In this document: piece after piece, positions 36,478 to 47,137 of the stretch | Numbering within the stretch: position 1 is the stretch's first letter | Layout of the letters: every line of letters starts with the position of its first letter | Origin: Terriglobales bacterium | GTDB taxonomy: Bacteria > Acidobacteriota > Terriglobia > Terriglobales > Acidobacteriaceae | DNA length: 64,000 nucleotides | NCBI GenBank assembly: GCA_035651655.1 | Contig: DASRFG010000028.1 | Span: 87,600-151,599 of the forward strand | Direction: 5' to 3' | Notes under the pieces: model-generated | Told to the model about the DNA's origin: nothing | Databases searched by the model: none | What the model saw: only the letters and a program-made list of their open reading frames with translations | Program-made: the position numbers and the translations under genes

Positions 36478-38121
36478 ATGAAACGTTCCACTTTGTTTGT
36501 TGTCCTCCTGCTTGCCTGTAGCGTTGCAATTGCGCAGCAGCATCCTGCCCCGCAGCCTGCAGCTACCCTGATGTCCGGGATTGGCGATACTCATCACCCC
36601 GTCTCCACCAAGAGTCCTGTAGCGCAGCAATTTTTTGACCAGGGCCTCAGGCTGATCTATGCCTTCAATCACGACGAAGCGGCGCATTCCTTCCGACGGG
36701 CGGCGGAGCTCGACCCGCAAATGGCGATGGCGTACTGGGGAATTGCCGAAGCAGTGGGTCCGAACTACAACGATCCGGCGAACGATGACCGCCGGAAGCA
36801 AGCGTACGAGGCGGTCCAAAAGGCGGTCCAACTCTCAGCGAACTCTCCTGCGAATGAGAAAGCCTACATTGAGGCGATGGCTCAGAGGTATCCCAGCCCA
36901 GCTAATGCTGACTGGCATCAAGCGGCGATCAACGCTACCAATGCCATGCGCGAGGTAAGCAGGAAATATCCTGAGGACTTGGATGCCGCCACATTGTTTG
37001 CTGAAGCCGAAATGAACCTGCACCCCTGGGGCTTGTGGAAGGCTGACGGCACCCCGCAAGAAGGCACAGAAGAAGTCATCTCAACGTTGGAATCTGTGAT
37101 TCGACGCGATCCGAACCACGTGGGCGCAGTGCATTACTACATTCATGCGGTAGAGGCATCGCCCAGCCCGCAGCGCGCTTTACCCCAGGCAAATCGGCTG
37201 GCATCACTCGCGCCCGCTGCTGGCCATCTCGTCCACATGCCCGCGCACGTATACATCCGCACAGGCGACTACGAGGCTGCTGTGCAAACCAACGAAAAAG
37301 CTGCGGCTGCCGACCGCGCTTACATTAAAGCGAGTGGCGTGCAGGGCATATATCCGATGATGTATTACAGCCATAACCTGCACTTCATCGCGATTGCGGG
37401 CGCGATGGACGGGAAATTCGCCGAATCCAAGCGAGCGGCCGACTTGCTTGCCACCCATGTCGCTCCAGCGGTGAAGATGATGCCGCCGCTAGAGCCTTTT
37501 GTGGCAATTCCCATCGCGGTCAATGTTCGCTTCCACCGCTGGAACGATATTCTCCAAATCCCGCAGCCCGACCCTTCGATGAAGGTCGTAACCACCTTTT
37601 GGCATTTCGCAAGGGGTATGGCATTTGCCGCCACTGGCAAGATGAAAGAGGCCGAGGCTGAACGCCAGACCGTCGTCGAAGTGGAGAACAACACTCCGGC
37701 GGATGCCATCTTTGCAATGCCCTTCAACAATAAGACACGGGACGTTCTGAAGATTGCGGATAATGTCCTGGGTGCCCGGATCGCTGTGGCAAAGAGTGAC
37801 AACGACTCCGCCATTCGCATGCTGCAGGAGGCGGTTGCCGTTCAGGATGGTCTTAACTATGGCGAGCCACCGGATTGGTTTTTCCCAGTCCGCGAATCCT
37901 TGGGGGCGGTCCTGCTGCGCGCGGGAAAACCGGACGAGGCGGAAAAAGTGTTTCGTGCCGACTTGGACAAGAACCCCCGCAATCCCCGCTCCCTGTTCGG
38001 CTTGAAGCAGAGCCTGGATGCGCAGAAGCGCAGCTACGAGGCTGGATTCGTACAGAAGCAATTCGACGCCGCCTGGAAGGGCGCTGACACGAAGCTCACA
38101 GCTGAAGAGCTGGGAACGTAG
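36478..38121 (+). CDS. secreted TPR-repeat protein
   Basis: This 547-residue protein uses ATG 36478, which has GGGAGG about 9 bp upstream; a longer frame (36385) lacks a ribosome site. Signal peptide: MKRSTLFVVLLLACSVAIAQ. TPR-like helices appear from about residue 55 (FFDQGLRLIYAFNHDEAAHS, FRRAAELDPQMAMAYWGIAE) to the C-terminus (AGKPDEAEKVFRADLDKNPR). HVGAVHYYIHAVEAS, LVHMPAHVYIRTGDY and MMYYSHNLHF are His-rich blocks in the middle that could bind metal. This architecture is common in Acidobacteria and related soil bacteria; the function is unknown. Confidence 0.75.
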   Translation: MKRSTLFVVLLLACSVAIAQQHPAPQPAATLMSGIGDTHHPVSTKSPVAQQFFDQGLRLIYAFNHDEAAHSFRRAAELDPQMAMAYWGIAEAVGPNYNDPANDDRRKQAYEAVQKAVQLSANSPANEKAYIEAMAQRYPSPANADWHQAAINATNAMREVSRKYPEDLDAATLFAEAEMNLHPWGLWKADGTPQEGTEEVISTLESVIRRDPNHVGAVHYYIHAVEASPSPQRALPQANRLASLAPAAGHLVHMPAHVYIRTGDYEAAVQTNEKAAAADRAYIKASGVQGIYPMMYYSHNLHFIAIAGAMDGKFAESKRAADLLATHVAPAVKMMPPLEPFVAIPIAVNVRFHRWNDILQIPQPDPSMKVVTTFWHFARGMAFAATGKMKEAEAERQTVVEVENNTPADAIFAMPFNNKTRDVLKIADNVLGARIAVAKSDNDSAIRMLQEAVAVQDGLNYGEPPDWFFPVRESLGAVLLRAGKPDEAEKVFRADLDKNPRNPRSLFGLKQSLDAQKRSYEAGFVQKQFDAAWKGADTKLTAEELGT

Positions 38122-40274
<2,153 letters not shown>

Positions 40275-40275
<1 letters not shown>

Positions 40276-40309
40276 AGGCAGAGGACGGGATCTCCGCGCC
40301 CTCTGCCTC
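40275..40309. terminator. bidirectional terminator-like hairpin between ligA and the PRC-barrel gene
   Basis: GAGGCAGAGG (40275-40284) and CCTCTGCCTC (40300-40309) form a perfect 10-bp stem around a 15-nt loop. The stem begins at the last base of the ligA stop codon. The T-rich tail is weak on both strands (CTCTTTTCC on the minus side), so termination efficiency is uncertain. Confidence 0.5.
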
Positions 40310-40316
40310 GAAGAAA

Positions 40317-41027
40317 CTAAGCAACGTCGCGCTGTTTCTCTGATGCGGTTTCGCATTGCGGGCATTTAGCCTGGACGTCAACTCGATTACGCCGCAGATG
40401 AGCCGCAAAATCGTCCAGTCGTGGTCTGAGCAGCGCCACACCCTTGGACGCGTCTTCCGCCCGGCTCGCTATTCCTCCAGGCCTCAGCGTGACCTTCCCC
40501 CCACTTGGCGTTGGATCCGAGAATTTGTCGGTTATGCGATCGGGATAAAGATCGGCTGCCGTTACCGTGCTCCCGCCACTCGACGTTTGTCCGGAAGCAC
40601 CGGCAGGCTCGAGTTCGTCGTCCGTGGGAGTAATGTTACGGTCAGAACCGTGGCGGTGCTGCACCGGCCCATCATGCCAGGCTTTTTTGTAGTCTTCCTC
40701 GTATTTCTTCCAGTCTTCCTCTGATCGCAGCAACTTGTCATCATAGGGTGGCAGATCTTCGATCTGCTGTTTGGTCACTCCCACCTGCAACTCATCTGGC
40801 CGCTCTGGACTGGCAAAGATGCGGCTGGCCATAATCAGGAACCTACGACTCTTCAGCCATCCGCCGCTGTCAATTACGACATATCTGATCTCTCCCGTGC
40901 CGTGATCGAAAATCACGTCATCTATCGTTCCAATCTTCTCATCTTCCAAGCCGCGTACGGTTGTACCGCGAATGTCGTCAACATCTTCGGAAAAACGATG
41001 GCTACCTAACGTGCCGTAATGGGCCAT
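40317..41027 (-). CDS. PRC-barrel domain protein
   Basis: This 236-residue protein uses ATG 41027, which has AGGAGGAGG upstream; a longer frame is ignored. Residues ~15-90 form a PRC-barrel (GTTVRGLEDEKIGTIDDVIF, EIRYVVIDSGGWLKSRRFLI), as in photosynthetic reaction-centre H subunits and stress-related soluble proteins. A polar, charged middle (RSEEDWKKYEEDYKKAW) and a disordered Ser/Thr/Gly part follow. The C-terminus has a single CPQC pair (DVQAKCPQCETASEKQ). The role is unknown, possibly stress or membrane association. Convergent with ligA. Confidence 0.75.
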   Translation of the reverse strand: MAHYGTLGSHRFSEDVDDIRGTTVRGLEDEKIGTIDDVIFDHGTGEIRYVVIDSGGWLKSRRFLIMASRIFASPERPDELQVGVTKQQIEDLPPYDDKLLRSEEDWKKYEEDYKKAWHDGPVQHRHGSDRNITPTDDELEPAGASGQTSSGGSTVTAADLYPDRITDKFSDPTPSGGKVTLRPGGIASRAEDASKGVALLRPRLDDFAAHLRRNRVDVQAKCPQCETASEKQRDVA

Positions 41028-41150
41028 GAGGTCCTCCTCCTGAATTGTTCTTCTCAAAATTAGGATGCGGGCTGGCCGGCTGGTGCAGTCTCAAACTCGT
41101 TGCAAAGCAGTTGAGAGCAGACTTCCCCATGTCATCTACGGTTTGTGCAG

Positions 41151-41633
41151 CTAATGTTGCAGCTTCTCACGTAATCGCTGGTAGGTAGTGTCGAGCGCTT
41201 CGGGTAAAACCCGAGTCTCTGCGGTAGTAGTCATGAAATTCGTGTCCCCGACCCAGCGGGGGAGGACGTGCATGTGTATGTGGTCGGCCACACCCGCCCC
41301 GGCAGCGCGCCCAACATTCATTCCCAAATTCAATCCATCCGGATGGTAAACCTCTCGCAGAACCTGCTCCATGCGCTGGCAGAGATCAATCAATTCGTGA
41401 GTGGCAGGCGCGGTCAATTTTTCCAATTGGTCCACATGCTCATTGGGCACAACCATGACGTGTCCGGAAGTGTAGGGGAAGGTATTCAGGATAATGAAGC
41501 AACGCGTACCTCGATAAACAATCAGGGCTGCACGGTCATTTTTCTGTTTAATGGCCTCGCAAAATATGCATCCTGTTGGCTTTTGGGCATCAGTAACATA
41601 AGCGTAACGCCATGGAGTCCAGAGATAATCCAT
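41151..41633 (-). CDS. HIT-family nucleotide hydrolase/transferase
   Basis: This 160-residue protein has the histidine triad in ADHIHMHVLPRWVGD and an N-terminal CIFC zinc knuckle with its usual KPTGCIFCEAI context. YLWTPWRYAYVTD at the start is typical of bacterial ApaH-like/AP4A phosphorylase-type HIT proteins. It likely hydrolyses or phosphorolyses dinucleoside polyphosphates or AMP conjugates. It diverges from rpsA, and the spacer includes the rpsA promoter. Confidence 0.92.
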   Translation of the reverse strand: MDYLWTPWRYAYVTDAQKPTGCIFCEAIKQKNDRAALIVYRGTRCFIILNTFPYTSGHVMVVPNEHVDQLEKLTAPATHELIDLCQRMEQVLREVYHPDGLNLGMNVGRAAGAGVADHIHMHVLPRWVGDTNFMTTTAETRVLPEALDTTYQRLREKLQH

Positions 41634-41704
41634 GGCCGGGAGAGTATCAGATGGACTTCCGATTGCACATGAAGCACGCAGGTGCTGGTTACGGCTTCAG
41701 GGGT

Positions 41705-41734
41705 TTGACACCTTTCGGAAACGGTTGCTATAGT
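41705..41734 (+). promoter_or_regulatory. strong sigma-70-type promoter of rpsA
   Basis: A perfect TTGACA (41705-41710) and TATAGT (41729-41734) are separated by 18 bp. Start of transcription would be near 41741, leaving a leader of about 140 nt before the ATG at 41884. That is long enough for S1 autoregulation. Confidence 0.75.
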
Positions 41735-41883
41735 CGAAGGGTTCTGTTGGACGCGGCATTGCATTAGAACGTCTGACCGCTGGAACTACCCAGCCCGATA
41801 GTTTGGGCAATCACACCGAAGATTTGAACCAGCAGTCCGTCTGCCTTGCCCGCTCCGCATCACACACCGGTGCGACACTGAGT

Positions 41884-43719
41884 ATGGAATTTCACGACAG
41901 CACGGCACGAAATCTGGAATTTTCGCCGGCGTCTGAATCCAATGATTCTGAAGCGCCGGAGTCACAGACCGCGCAGGCGGCAGTTTCCGAAGAAAAGACC
42001 TCCCCGACTCCAATCCGAACTGAAAAAAAAGAACCCATGCTAACTGACGATTTTGCCACCGCACTTGAAACCTTCACCCCGGAAGCTGAAGCCGCCGTCG
42101 GCGAAGATCACGTTGTGAAAGGGACGGTTTTGAAGGTCACGCCCACCCATGTGGTGGTGGATATTGGCGCCAAGTCAGAGGGTATGCTGCCGATCGCCGA
42201 AGTCCTGGACCATTCGGGGAGCCCTAAATTCAAGTCGGGCGACGAAATTGATGTGATGATTGAGAAGGGCGAGACCGAAGAGGGCTATACCAAGCTTTCA
42301 CACCTGAAAGCGCAGCGGCTTCGGGCCTGGGATGAGATCGAGCGTGCGCACGACGAGAAGCGGCCGATCAAGGCAATAGTAATTGAGCGGATCAAAGGTG
42401 GGCTCACGGTAGATATCTATGGCGCGCAAGCGTTCTTGCCAGGCTCGCAAGTGGATCTGCGGCCGGTACGCAACTTGGAAGGCTTGAAAGGACAAGAGAT
42501 CGAAGTCGAGATCATCAAGCTGAACAAGAAACGTGGCAACATCGTGGTCTCGCGGAAGCAGATGCTGGAGGAAGAGCAACAGGCCAAACGCTCCAAAGTT
42601 CTTGAGCACCTGGAAGAAGGCACAGTGCTCACCGGGACCGTTAAGAACCTTACCGACTACGGCGCCTTTGTCGATCTGGGTGGCATCGATGGATTGCTGC
42701 ACATCACCGACATGTCGTGGGGCCGCCTCACTCACCCTCGCGACCTGGTGAATGTCGGAGATGAGATCCAGGTAAAGGTCCTCAAATTCGACAAAGACAA
42801 GCAGCGGGTCTCGCTCGGATTCAAGCAGCTCACACCCGATCCATGGCTGGACGCCGCCCACCGCTACCCCGTGGGTGCCCACGTTAAGGGCCGAGTGATC
42901 AGCGTGACTGATTACGGTGCCTTCATCGAACTCGAGCAGGGAATCGAAGGACTGGTACACGTGAGCGAGATGACTTGGTCCAAGCGGATGAAGCATCCCT
43001 CTAAGATTGTTAACGTCGGTGACACTGTCGAGACTGAAGTATTAAGCGTGAACCCGGAAGAAAGGCGTATTTCCCTGGGCATGAAGCAATTGGAAGCGAA
43101 TCCATGGGAGAGCCTGATACAGAAGTATCCGGTGAATGCCACGGTGGAAGGGCGCGTTCGCAATCTTACTGACTTCGGGGCCTTCATTGAAATTGAAGAC
43201 GGCATCGATGGATTGGTCCATGTGAGCAATTTGAGTTGGACGAAAAGGGTGAAGCATCCCTCGGAAGTGCTCAAGAAGGGCGACCGCGTCAAAGCGATCG
43301 TGCTTGCGATCGAGCCCGATAAGCGCCGTCTCTCCTTGGGTGTGAAGCAGCTGCAGCCCGACGTTTGGGAGACGTTCTTTGCCCAACACAGAGTGGGCGA
43401 CGTGTTGCACGGAAAAGTTTTGCGAGTGGCCACCTTTGGCGCATTCGTCGAAATTGCCGATGGCATAGAAGGTCTATGTCACAACTCTGAGGCGGTGGAC
43501 GCGAATGGCGTGACCATCAAGTTAGAGCCGGGACAAGAGTTCGACTTCAAGGTCATCAAACTGAATCCCGGCGAGAAGAAAGTGGGCCTCAGCATACGGG
43601 CTGTGGGAGAAGAGGCCAGCCGCGCAGAAGTAGAATCGTACAAGCATCCGGTTTCCAGCGCCACCTCCACCATCGAGGAACTCATGTCCTGGAAGAGGGC
43701 GGGCAACGACCAGAATTAG
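41884..43719 (+). CDS. rpsA: 30S ribosomal protein S1
   Basis: This 611-residue protein uses ATG 41884; ATG 42037 would remove an acidic Ser/Glu/Ala-rich extension of about 50 residues. Six S1 (OB-fold) repeats are visible, starting at VVKGTVLKVTPTHVVVDIG, RPIKAIVIERIKGGLTVDI, TVLTGTVKNLTDYGAFVDLG, HVKGRVISVTDYGAFIELEQ, TVEGRVRNLTDFGAFIEIED and VLHGKVLRVATFGAFVEIAD. It brings mRNA to the ribosome and is essential for translation of structured messages. Strong promoter upstream, terminator at 43744-43768, so it is a single-gene unit. Confidence 0.95.
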   Translation: MEFHDSTARNLEFSPASESNDSEAPESQTAQAAVSEEKTSPTPIRTEKKEPMLTDDFATALETFTPEAEAAVGEDHVVKGTVLKVTPTHVVVDIGAKSEGMLPIAEVLDHSGSPKFKSGDEIDVMIEKGETEEGYTKLSHLKAQRLRAWDEIERAHDEKRPIKAIVIERIKGGLTVDIYGAQAFLPGSQVDLRPVRNLEGLKGQEIEVEIIKLNKKRGNIVVSRKQMLEEEQQAKRSKVLEHLEEGTVLTGTVKNLTDYGAFVDLGGIDGLLHITDMSWGRLTHPRDLVNVGDEIQVKVLKFDKDKQRVSLGFKQLTPDPWLDAAHRYPVGAHVKGRVISVTDYGAFIELEQGIEGLVHVSEMTWSKRMKHPSKIVNVGDTVETEVLSVNPEERRISLGMKQLEANPWESLIQKYPVNATVEGRVRNLTDFGAFIEIEDGIDGLVHVSNLSWTKRVKHPSEVLKKGDRVKAIVLAIEPDKRRLSLGVKQLQPDVWETFFAQHRVGDVLHGKVLRVATFGAFVEIADGIEGLCHNSEAVDANGVTIKLEPGQEFDFKVIKLNPGEKKVGLSIRAVGEEASRAEVESYKHPVSSATSTIEELMSWKRAGNDQN

Positions 43720-43743
43720 AGGTTTCGAAATTGGACCAAAAGC

Positions 43744-43768
43744 AAAGCCGCCTGTGGGCGGCTTTTTA
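43744..43768 (+). terminator. intrinsic terminator of rpsA
   Basis: AAGCCGCC (43745-43752) and GGCGGCTT (43757-43764) form a perfect 8-bp stem with a TGTG loop and run into TTTTT. Because its other side begins in an A-rich stretch, it may also stop transcription from the convergent gene at 43795. Confidence 0.9.
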
Positions 43769-43794
43769 GTTAGTGCGGGGAAATTCCAAGATTG

Positions 43795-44175
43795 CTATTT
43801 CGTATCCACCTTCAGATTGATCAGCACCTGCGACCGGTTATCAAATGAACTCAGGGTCTTGCTGTCGCTCTTTTTGTCCTGGTACTGTGCGTACACCTGA
43901 TAATCAACATTGGGGGACAGCTCCGGAAAACGATAAGCGCCATCAGGCCCAGTGATATAGGTCTTCACTGCCATGGTGCGGGTGTTGGTGAGGTACACGA
44001 CCGCCCCGGAAAGGGGAGCGCCACTCGCATTGCTTACGTGACCGGTCAAGGTACGGGTGAGCGCAGGTTTCTCTTTAACGTCAGAACCCACACGCGCAGG
44101 CCACGCTTGAGCATGTGCGGGCTTTACCGGAAGTAGGAACACCAACGTCAACCAGGCCAGCACGCAGGTCTTCAT
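43795..44175 (-). CDS. secreted protein with carboxypeptidase-regulatory-like (Cna_B-type) domain
   Basis: This 126-residue protein has a GGAGG ribosome site and a signal peptide (MKTCVLAWLTLVFLLPVKPAHA). One beta-sandwich domain follows: TGHVSNASGAPLSGAVVYLT, TYITGPDGAYRFPEL and VDYQVYAQYQDKKSDSKTL. This GxV.....PLxGAxV...DGxYRFxxL pattern is that of carboxypeptidase regulatory-like domains found in surface and TonB-linked proteins. It is likely a small periplasmic binding or structural protein. Convergent with rpsA. Confidence 0.75.
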   Translation of the reverse strand: MKTCVLAWLTLVFLLPVKPAHAQAWPARVGSDVKEKPALTRTLTGHVSNASGAPLSGAVVYLTNTRTMAVKTYITGPDGAYRFPELSPNVDYQVYAQYQDKKSDSKTLSSFDNRSQVLINLKVDTK

Positions 44176-44463
44176 TTAGGCTACCTCCGCAGCAAAATTT
44201 ATTTCAGATTCTACTCTGTTAGATGCAAACCAGGTGTCCACCCCCTCGTCGTTTTCCTCGTGCACCGTGAACCTCGGTAACTGACATTAAGGTCAATCGT
44301 TTGTGTAACTTAGCTACCCTCGGTAGGCTCCGCCCAGATCACATAGTCAGCTTTGCCCGCCGGGACACGTTGGGTGAATTCGCCAAAGGGCTGGTGTGGC
44401 TCTCTTCGTTTTCTGCATGCAGTGGGGAGTCGCTATTCGGAGGGAGCTGAGTACTCTCAGCCG
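44176..44463. other. spacer between the CnaB-like gene and the LysW-like gene
   Basis: These 288 bp carry no convincing gene. Visible are the CTACC-CTC-GGTAG palindrome near 44313-44327 and the 6-bp-stem dyad 44447-44462 that follows the LysW-like stop. Neither has a T-tract, so they are weak processing or stability elements at best. Confidence 0.4.
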
Positions 44464-44661
44464 TTAGGAATAATCGCCGTCCTCGGCCTCTTCTTCAGCC
44501 TCAGCGGCCGCTTCCTCTTCTTCAAGGCGGTTCAATTCCAGGGGGTGAGTAGTAATCACTTCGAAGTCAACACCGCATTCCGGGCAGGAGACGATCTCGC
44601 CCTCGTCTACTTCGTCTTCCTCGATGTCCAGATCGGTTTCGCATTCCGGACATAAAACCAT
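44464..44661 (-). CDS. LysW-like acidic zinc-ribbon protein
   Basis: This 65-residue protein starts with a good match to the amino-group carrier protein LysW: MVLCPECETDLDIEEDE, then VSCPECGVDFEV and PLEL. The two CPEC pairs, 21 residues apart, form one Cys4 zinc ribbon. The rest is very acidic (LEEEEAAAEAEEEAEDGDYS). Unlike true LysW, which ends EDWGE with the Glu used as attachment point, this ends EDGDYS, so carrier function is doubtful. No lysX/lysZ-type genes lie nearby. A 6-bp-stem dyad, GCTGAG-TACT-CTCAGC (44447-44462), lies just after its stop. Confidence 0.8.
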   Translation of the reverse strand: MVLCPECETDLDIEEDEVDEGEIVSCPECGVDFEVITTHPLELNRLEEEEAAAEAEEEAEDGDYS

Positions 44662-44822
44662 AAGAGCCTCCGTGCGTATGATAGCCGTCCTGCTACTATT
44701 TAGAATCTCTTTGGGGCCAACGTCAAGCCCGCCCCGCCGCTTGGGGCAGGCGGCAGGGCAGTAAATTCAATATACGCGAGGCGCATGCGCGAAAGTCCCC
44801 TTCCGGGGTGGTTCAACGTTCT

Positions 44823-46256
44823 ATGAAGCTGGTCTTCTGGATTGCCATTCTGATGGCAGCGACGGTGGTGGCGGTTGCCCAACGGGGAACTCTGGGCACA
44901 CGCCCTCCGTCCTCCCATCGCTTGGCCTCTCGCGGTGCCAGTGGCGGCCGCCACGCTGCAGATCCAAAGATCGCAAGCGCATTGAGCAATATCTCAGCGG
45001 CACACATTCGCGACACCATTACCCGGCTGGCCGAGTTCCATACCCGCCAGACCCTTTCGGCTGCTGGCCCTGATTCTATCGCCGAAGGACGAGGCATAGG
45101 GGCGGCGCGGGAATGGATCAGGTCCGAATTCGAGCGCTACTCCCGTGCCTGCGGGGGCTGCCTGGAGGTCCATACTGACACCTTCGTGCAGCCCAAGAGC
45201 GAGCGCGTTCCCGCTCCAACCGAGATCGTAAATGTGTATGCAGTCCTGCGCGGCAGCGATGCCGGAAACCGCAAACGTATTTACCTGGTGACCGGGCACT
45301 ACGATTCGCGAAACAGCGGCGCTGAAGATGCCACAGGAGAAGCTCCCGGTGCCAATGACGACGCAAGTGGAACCGCGGTGAGCCTGGAATGCGCGCGTGT
45401 CCTCAGCCAGCTACGTTTTCCCGCCACAATTATTTTCCTGGCTGTTGCAGGGGAAGAGCAGGGACTCTACGGTAGCGAGCACTTTGCAAAAATGGCGAAG
45501 CAGCAGGGCTGGCAGATCGAAGCTGTACTTAACAACGACATCGTTGGCGGCGATCGAAGTCCGGGTCAAGACCCTCACCGTGTGCGCTTGTTCTCGGAAG
45601 GTGTTCCGCTGAGCGTCCTCGAAGCTGGAACTCCCGATGACGTGCGCCGCACACGCGCTCTGGGTGGCGAGAATGATTCGGCTTCTCGGGCATTGGCTCG
45701 TTATATCGCTGACATCGCGGCAGTTTATTTGCCGTCCTCGTTCCAGCCGATGCTCATATTTCGTCCCGATCGTTTTCTGCGGGGCGGCGACCATCTCTCG
45801 TTTAATCAAGAGGGATTTGCGGCAGTCCGCTTCACTGAGTATCGCGAAAACTACAACCATCAGCACCAAAACGTTCGGACCGAAAAGGGAATCGAATACG
45901 GCGATCTACCAAAATTTGTTAATTTCGATTACGTCGCGAATGTAGCTCGGGTGAATGCCGCGTCCCTGTCGGCGTTGGCCTCAGCGCCGGCGCCACCCGC
46001 CGAGGTTCGTCTTTTAGCCAAGGAACTGGAGAACACATCTACACTGCAATGGCAGCCATCCCCAGGCGGACTAGCCAGCGCCTATGAAGTCTTGTGGCGC
46101 TCCACCACTGCTCCCTTGTGGGAGCGCTCTAGATCGGTTGGTTCTGCAACGCGCGTCACCCTGGAAGAATCCAAGGACAATGTGATTTTTGCGGTGCGTT
46201 CGGTTGATGTTGCTGGGCACAGGAGCCTGCCGGTTACGCCCACGCCCGAGCATTAG
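44823..46256 (+). CDS. secreted M28-family metallopeptidase
   Basis: This 477-residue protein starts at ATG 44823 (an upstream GTG at 44808 is possible). Signal peptide: MKLVFWIAILMAATVVAVAQ. The M28 di-zinc site is visible in LVTGHYDSRNSG, GANDDASGTAVSLE (bridging Asp), AVAGEEQGLYGSEHF (catalytic Glu and ligand), NNDIVGGDRS, and FTEYRENYNHQHQNV (His). The C-terminal ~90 residues look like a fibronectin-type beta domain (LQWQPSPGGLASAYEVLWRS). It is probably an aminopeptidase of the periplasm. The rhomboid gene follows 23 bp downstream. Confidence 0.9.
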   Translation: MKLVFWIAILMAATVVAVAQRGTLGTRPPSSHRLASRGASGGRHAADPKIASALSNISAAHIRDTITRLAEFHTRQTLSAAGPDSIAEGRGIGAAREWIRSEFERYSRACGGCLEVHTDTFVQPKSERVPAPTEIVNVYAVLRGSDAGNRKRIYLVTGHYDSRNSGAEDATGEAPGANDDASGTAVSLECARVLSQLRFPATIIFLAVAGEEQGLYGSEHFAKMAKQQGWQIEAVLNNDIVGGDRSPGQDPHRVRLFSEGVPLSVLEAGTPDDVRRTRALGGENDSASRALARYIADIAAVYLPSSFQPMLIFRPDRFLRGGDHLSFNQEGFAAVRFTEYRENYNHQHQNVRTEKGIEYGDLPKFVNFDYVANVARVNAASLSALASAPAPPAEVRLLAKELENTSTLQWQPSPGGLASAYEVLWRSTTAPLWERSRSVGSATRVTLEESKDNVIFAVRSVDVAGHRSLPVTPTPEH

Positions 46257-46279
46257 CTTTCCTGATAAGCTGGAATGGC

Positions 46280-47128
46280 ATGCCTTCCCGCGGATACACC
46301 ATGTCGCTGTCGTTCCCCCCGTTTACCCATTGGGTGAAACGGCTGATACTGGCGAATGCCGCGATTTTCTTCGCGGTCACTGTTTTAAATGCATTCTCGC
46401 CGGATACAGCCAACCAGGTTATTGTCATCGGCGGCCTGAAGCCGGTCTTGGTAGCACATGGATTTTTGTGGCAGCTGGTTACCTATTCATTTCTGCACGC
46501 CGGCTTATGGCACCTTTTTTCAAATATGCTAGGACTATGGATGTTCGGTTCTCAGCTGGAGTCCGATTGGGGCGGCAGACAGTTTTTGGAGTTCTATTTT
46601 TTTTGCGTAGTCGCGGCAGCGCTGGTCACCGTGGCCGTGGGATACAGCGGATTCCTGGGCGCCGATCCCCGAGTGCGAACCGTCGGCGCCTCCGGCGGCG
46701 TGTTTGGAATCTTGGTGGCTTTTGCGGTCCTTTATGGTGACAGGGAACTGATGCTGTTTCCTTTTCCTTTCACTATTAAAGCCAAGTACGTGGTCTGGGG
46801 CTGGATATTCATAACTTTGATCAGTGTATTCACGCCTGGCCCCAGCGGGATCGCTTATTTCGCCCACCTTGGCGGTGCATTGTTCGGCTATCTCTATTTG
46901 AAGTTCCTGCCGCGTCGCGGGCTAAGCTATGCCACGTCGGAGAAGTATTTCGGGATCCGGAATTCGTACTATCGATGGAAGCGTCGCCGTGCTGCCCGCA
47001 AGTTTGAAGTCTACATGCGAAACCACGACCGTGCCGATTACTTCGACGAGCATGGCAACTACCGCGGGCCGGAGACCAAAGTTCCCGACAAGAAGAACGG
47101 CGAATCCAAATCGCCGTGGGTGAACTGA
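46280..47128 (+). CDS. rhomboid-family intramembrane serine protease
   Basis: This 282-residue protein has six hydrophobic segments. Rhomboid hallmarks: FLHAGLWHLFSNMLGLWMFG (HxxxHxxxN), the catalytic serine in GASGGVFGILVAF, and the catalytic histidine in YFAHLGGALFGYL. It should cleave transmembrane helices within the inner membrane. The basic C-terminal tail (RWKRRRAARKFEVYMRN) is cytoplasmic. An internal ATG (46301) is an alternative start. It follows the M28 gene by 23 bp and converges with the alpha/beta hydrolase gene. Confidence 0.92.
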   Translation: MPSRGYTMSLSFPPFTHWVKRLILANAAIFFAVTVLNAFSPDTANQVIVIGGLKPVLVAHGFLWQLVTYSFLHAGLWHLFSNMLGLWMFGSQLESDWGGRQFLEFYFFCVVAAALVTVAVGYSGFLGADPRVRTVGASGGVFGILVAFAVLYGDRELMLFPFPFTIKAKYVVWGWIFITLISVFTPGPSGIAYFAHLGGALFGYLYLKFLPRRGLSYATSEKYFGIRNSYYRWKRRRAARKFEVYMRNHDRADYFDEHGNYRGPETKVPDKKNGESKSPWVN

Positions 47129-47137
47129 CCTGCCGTC

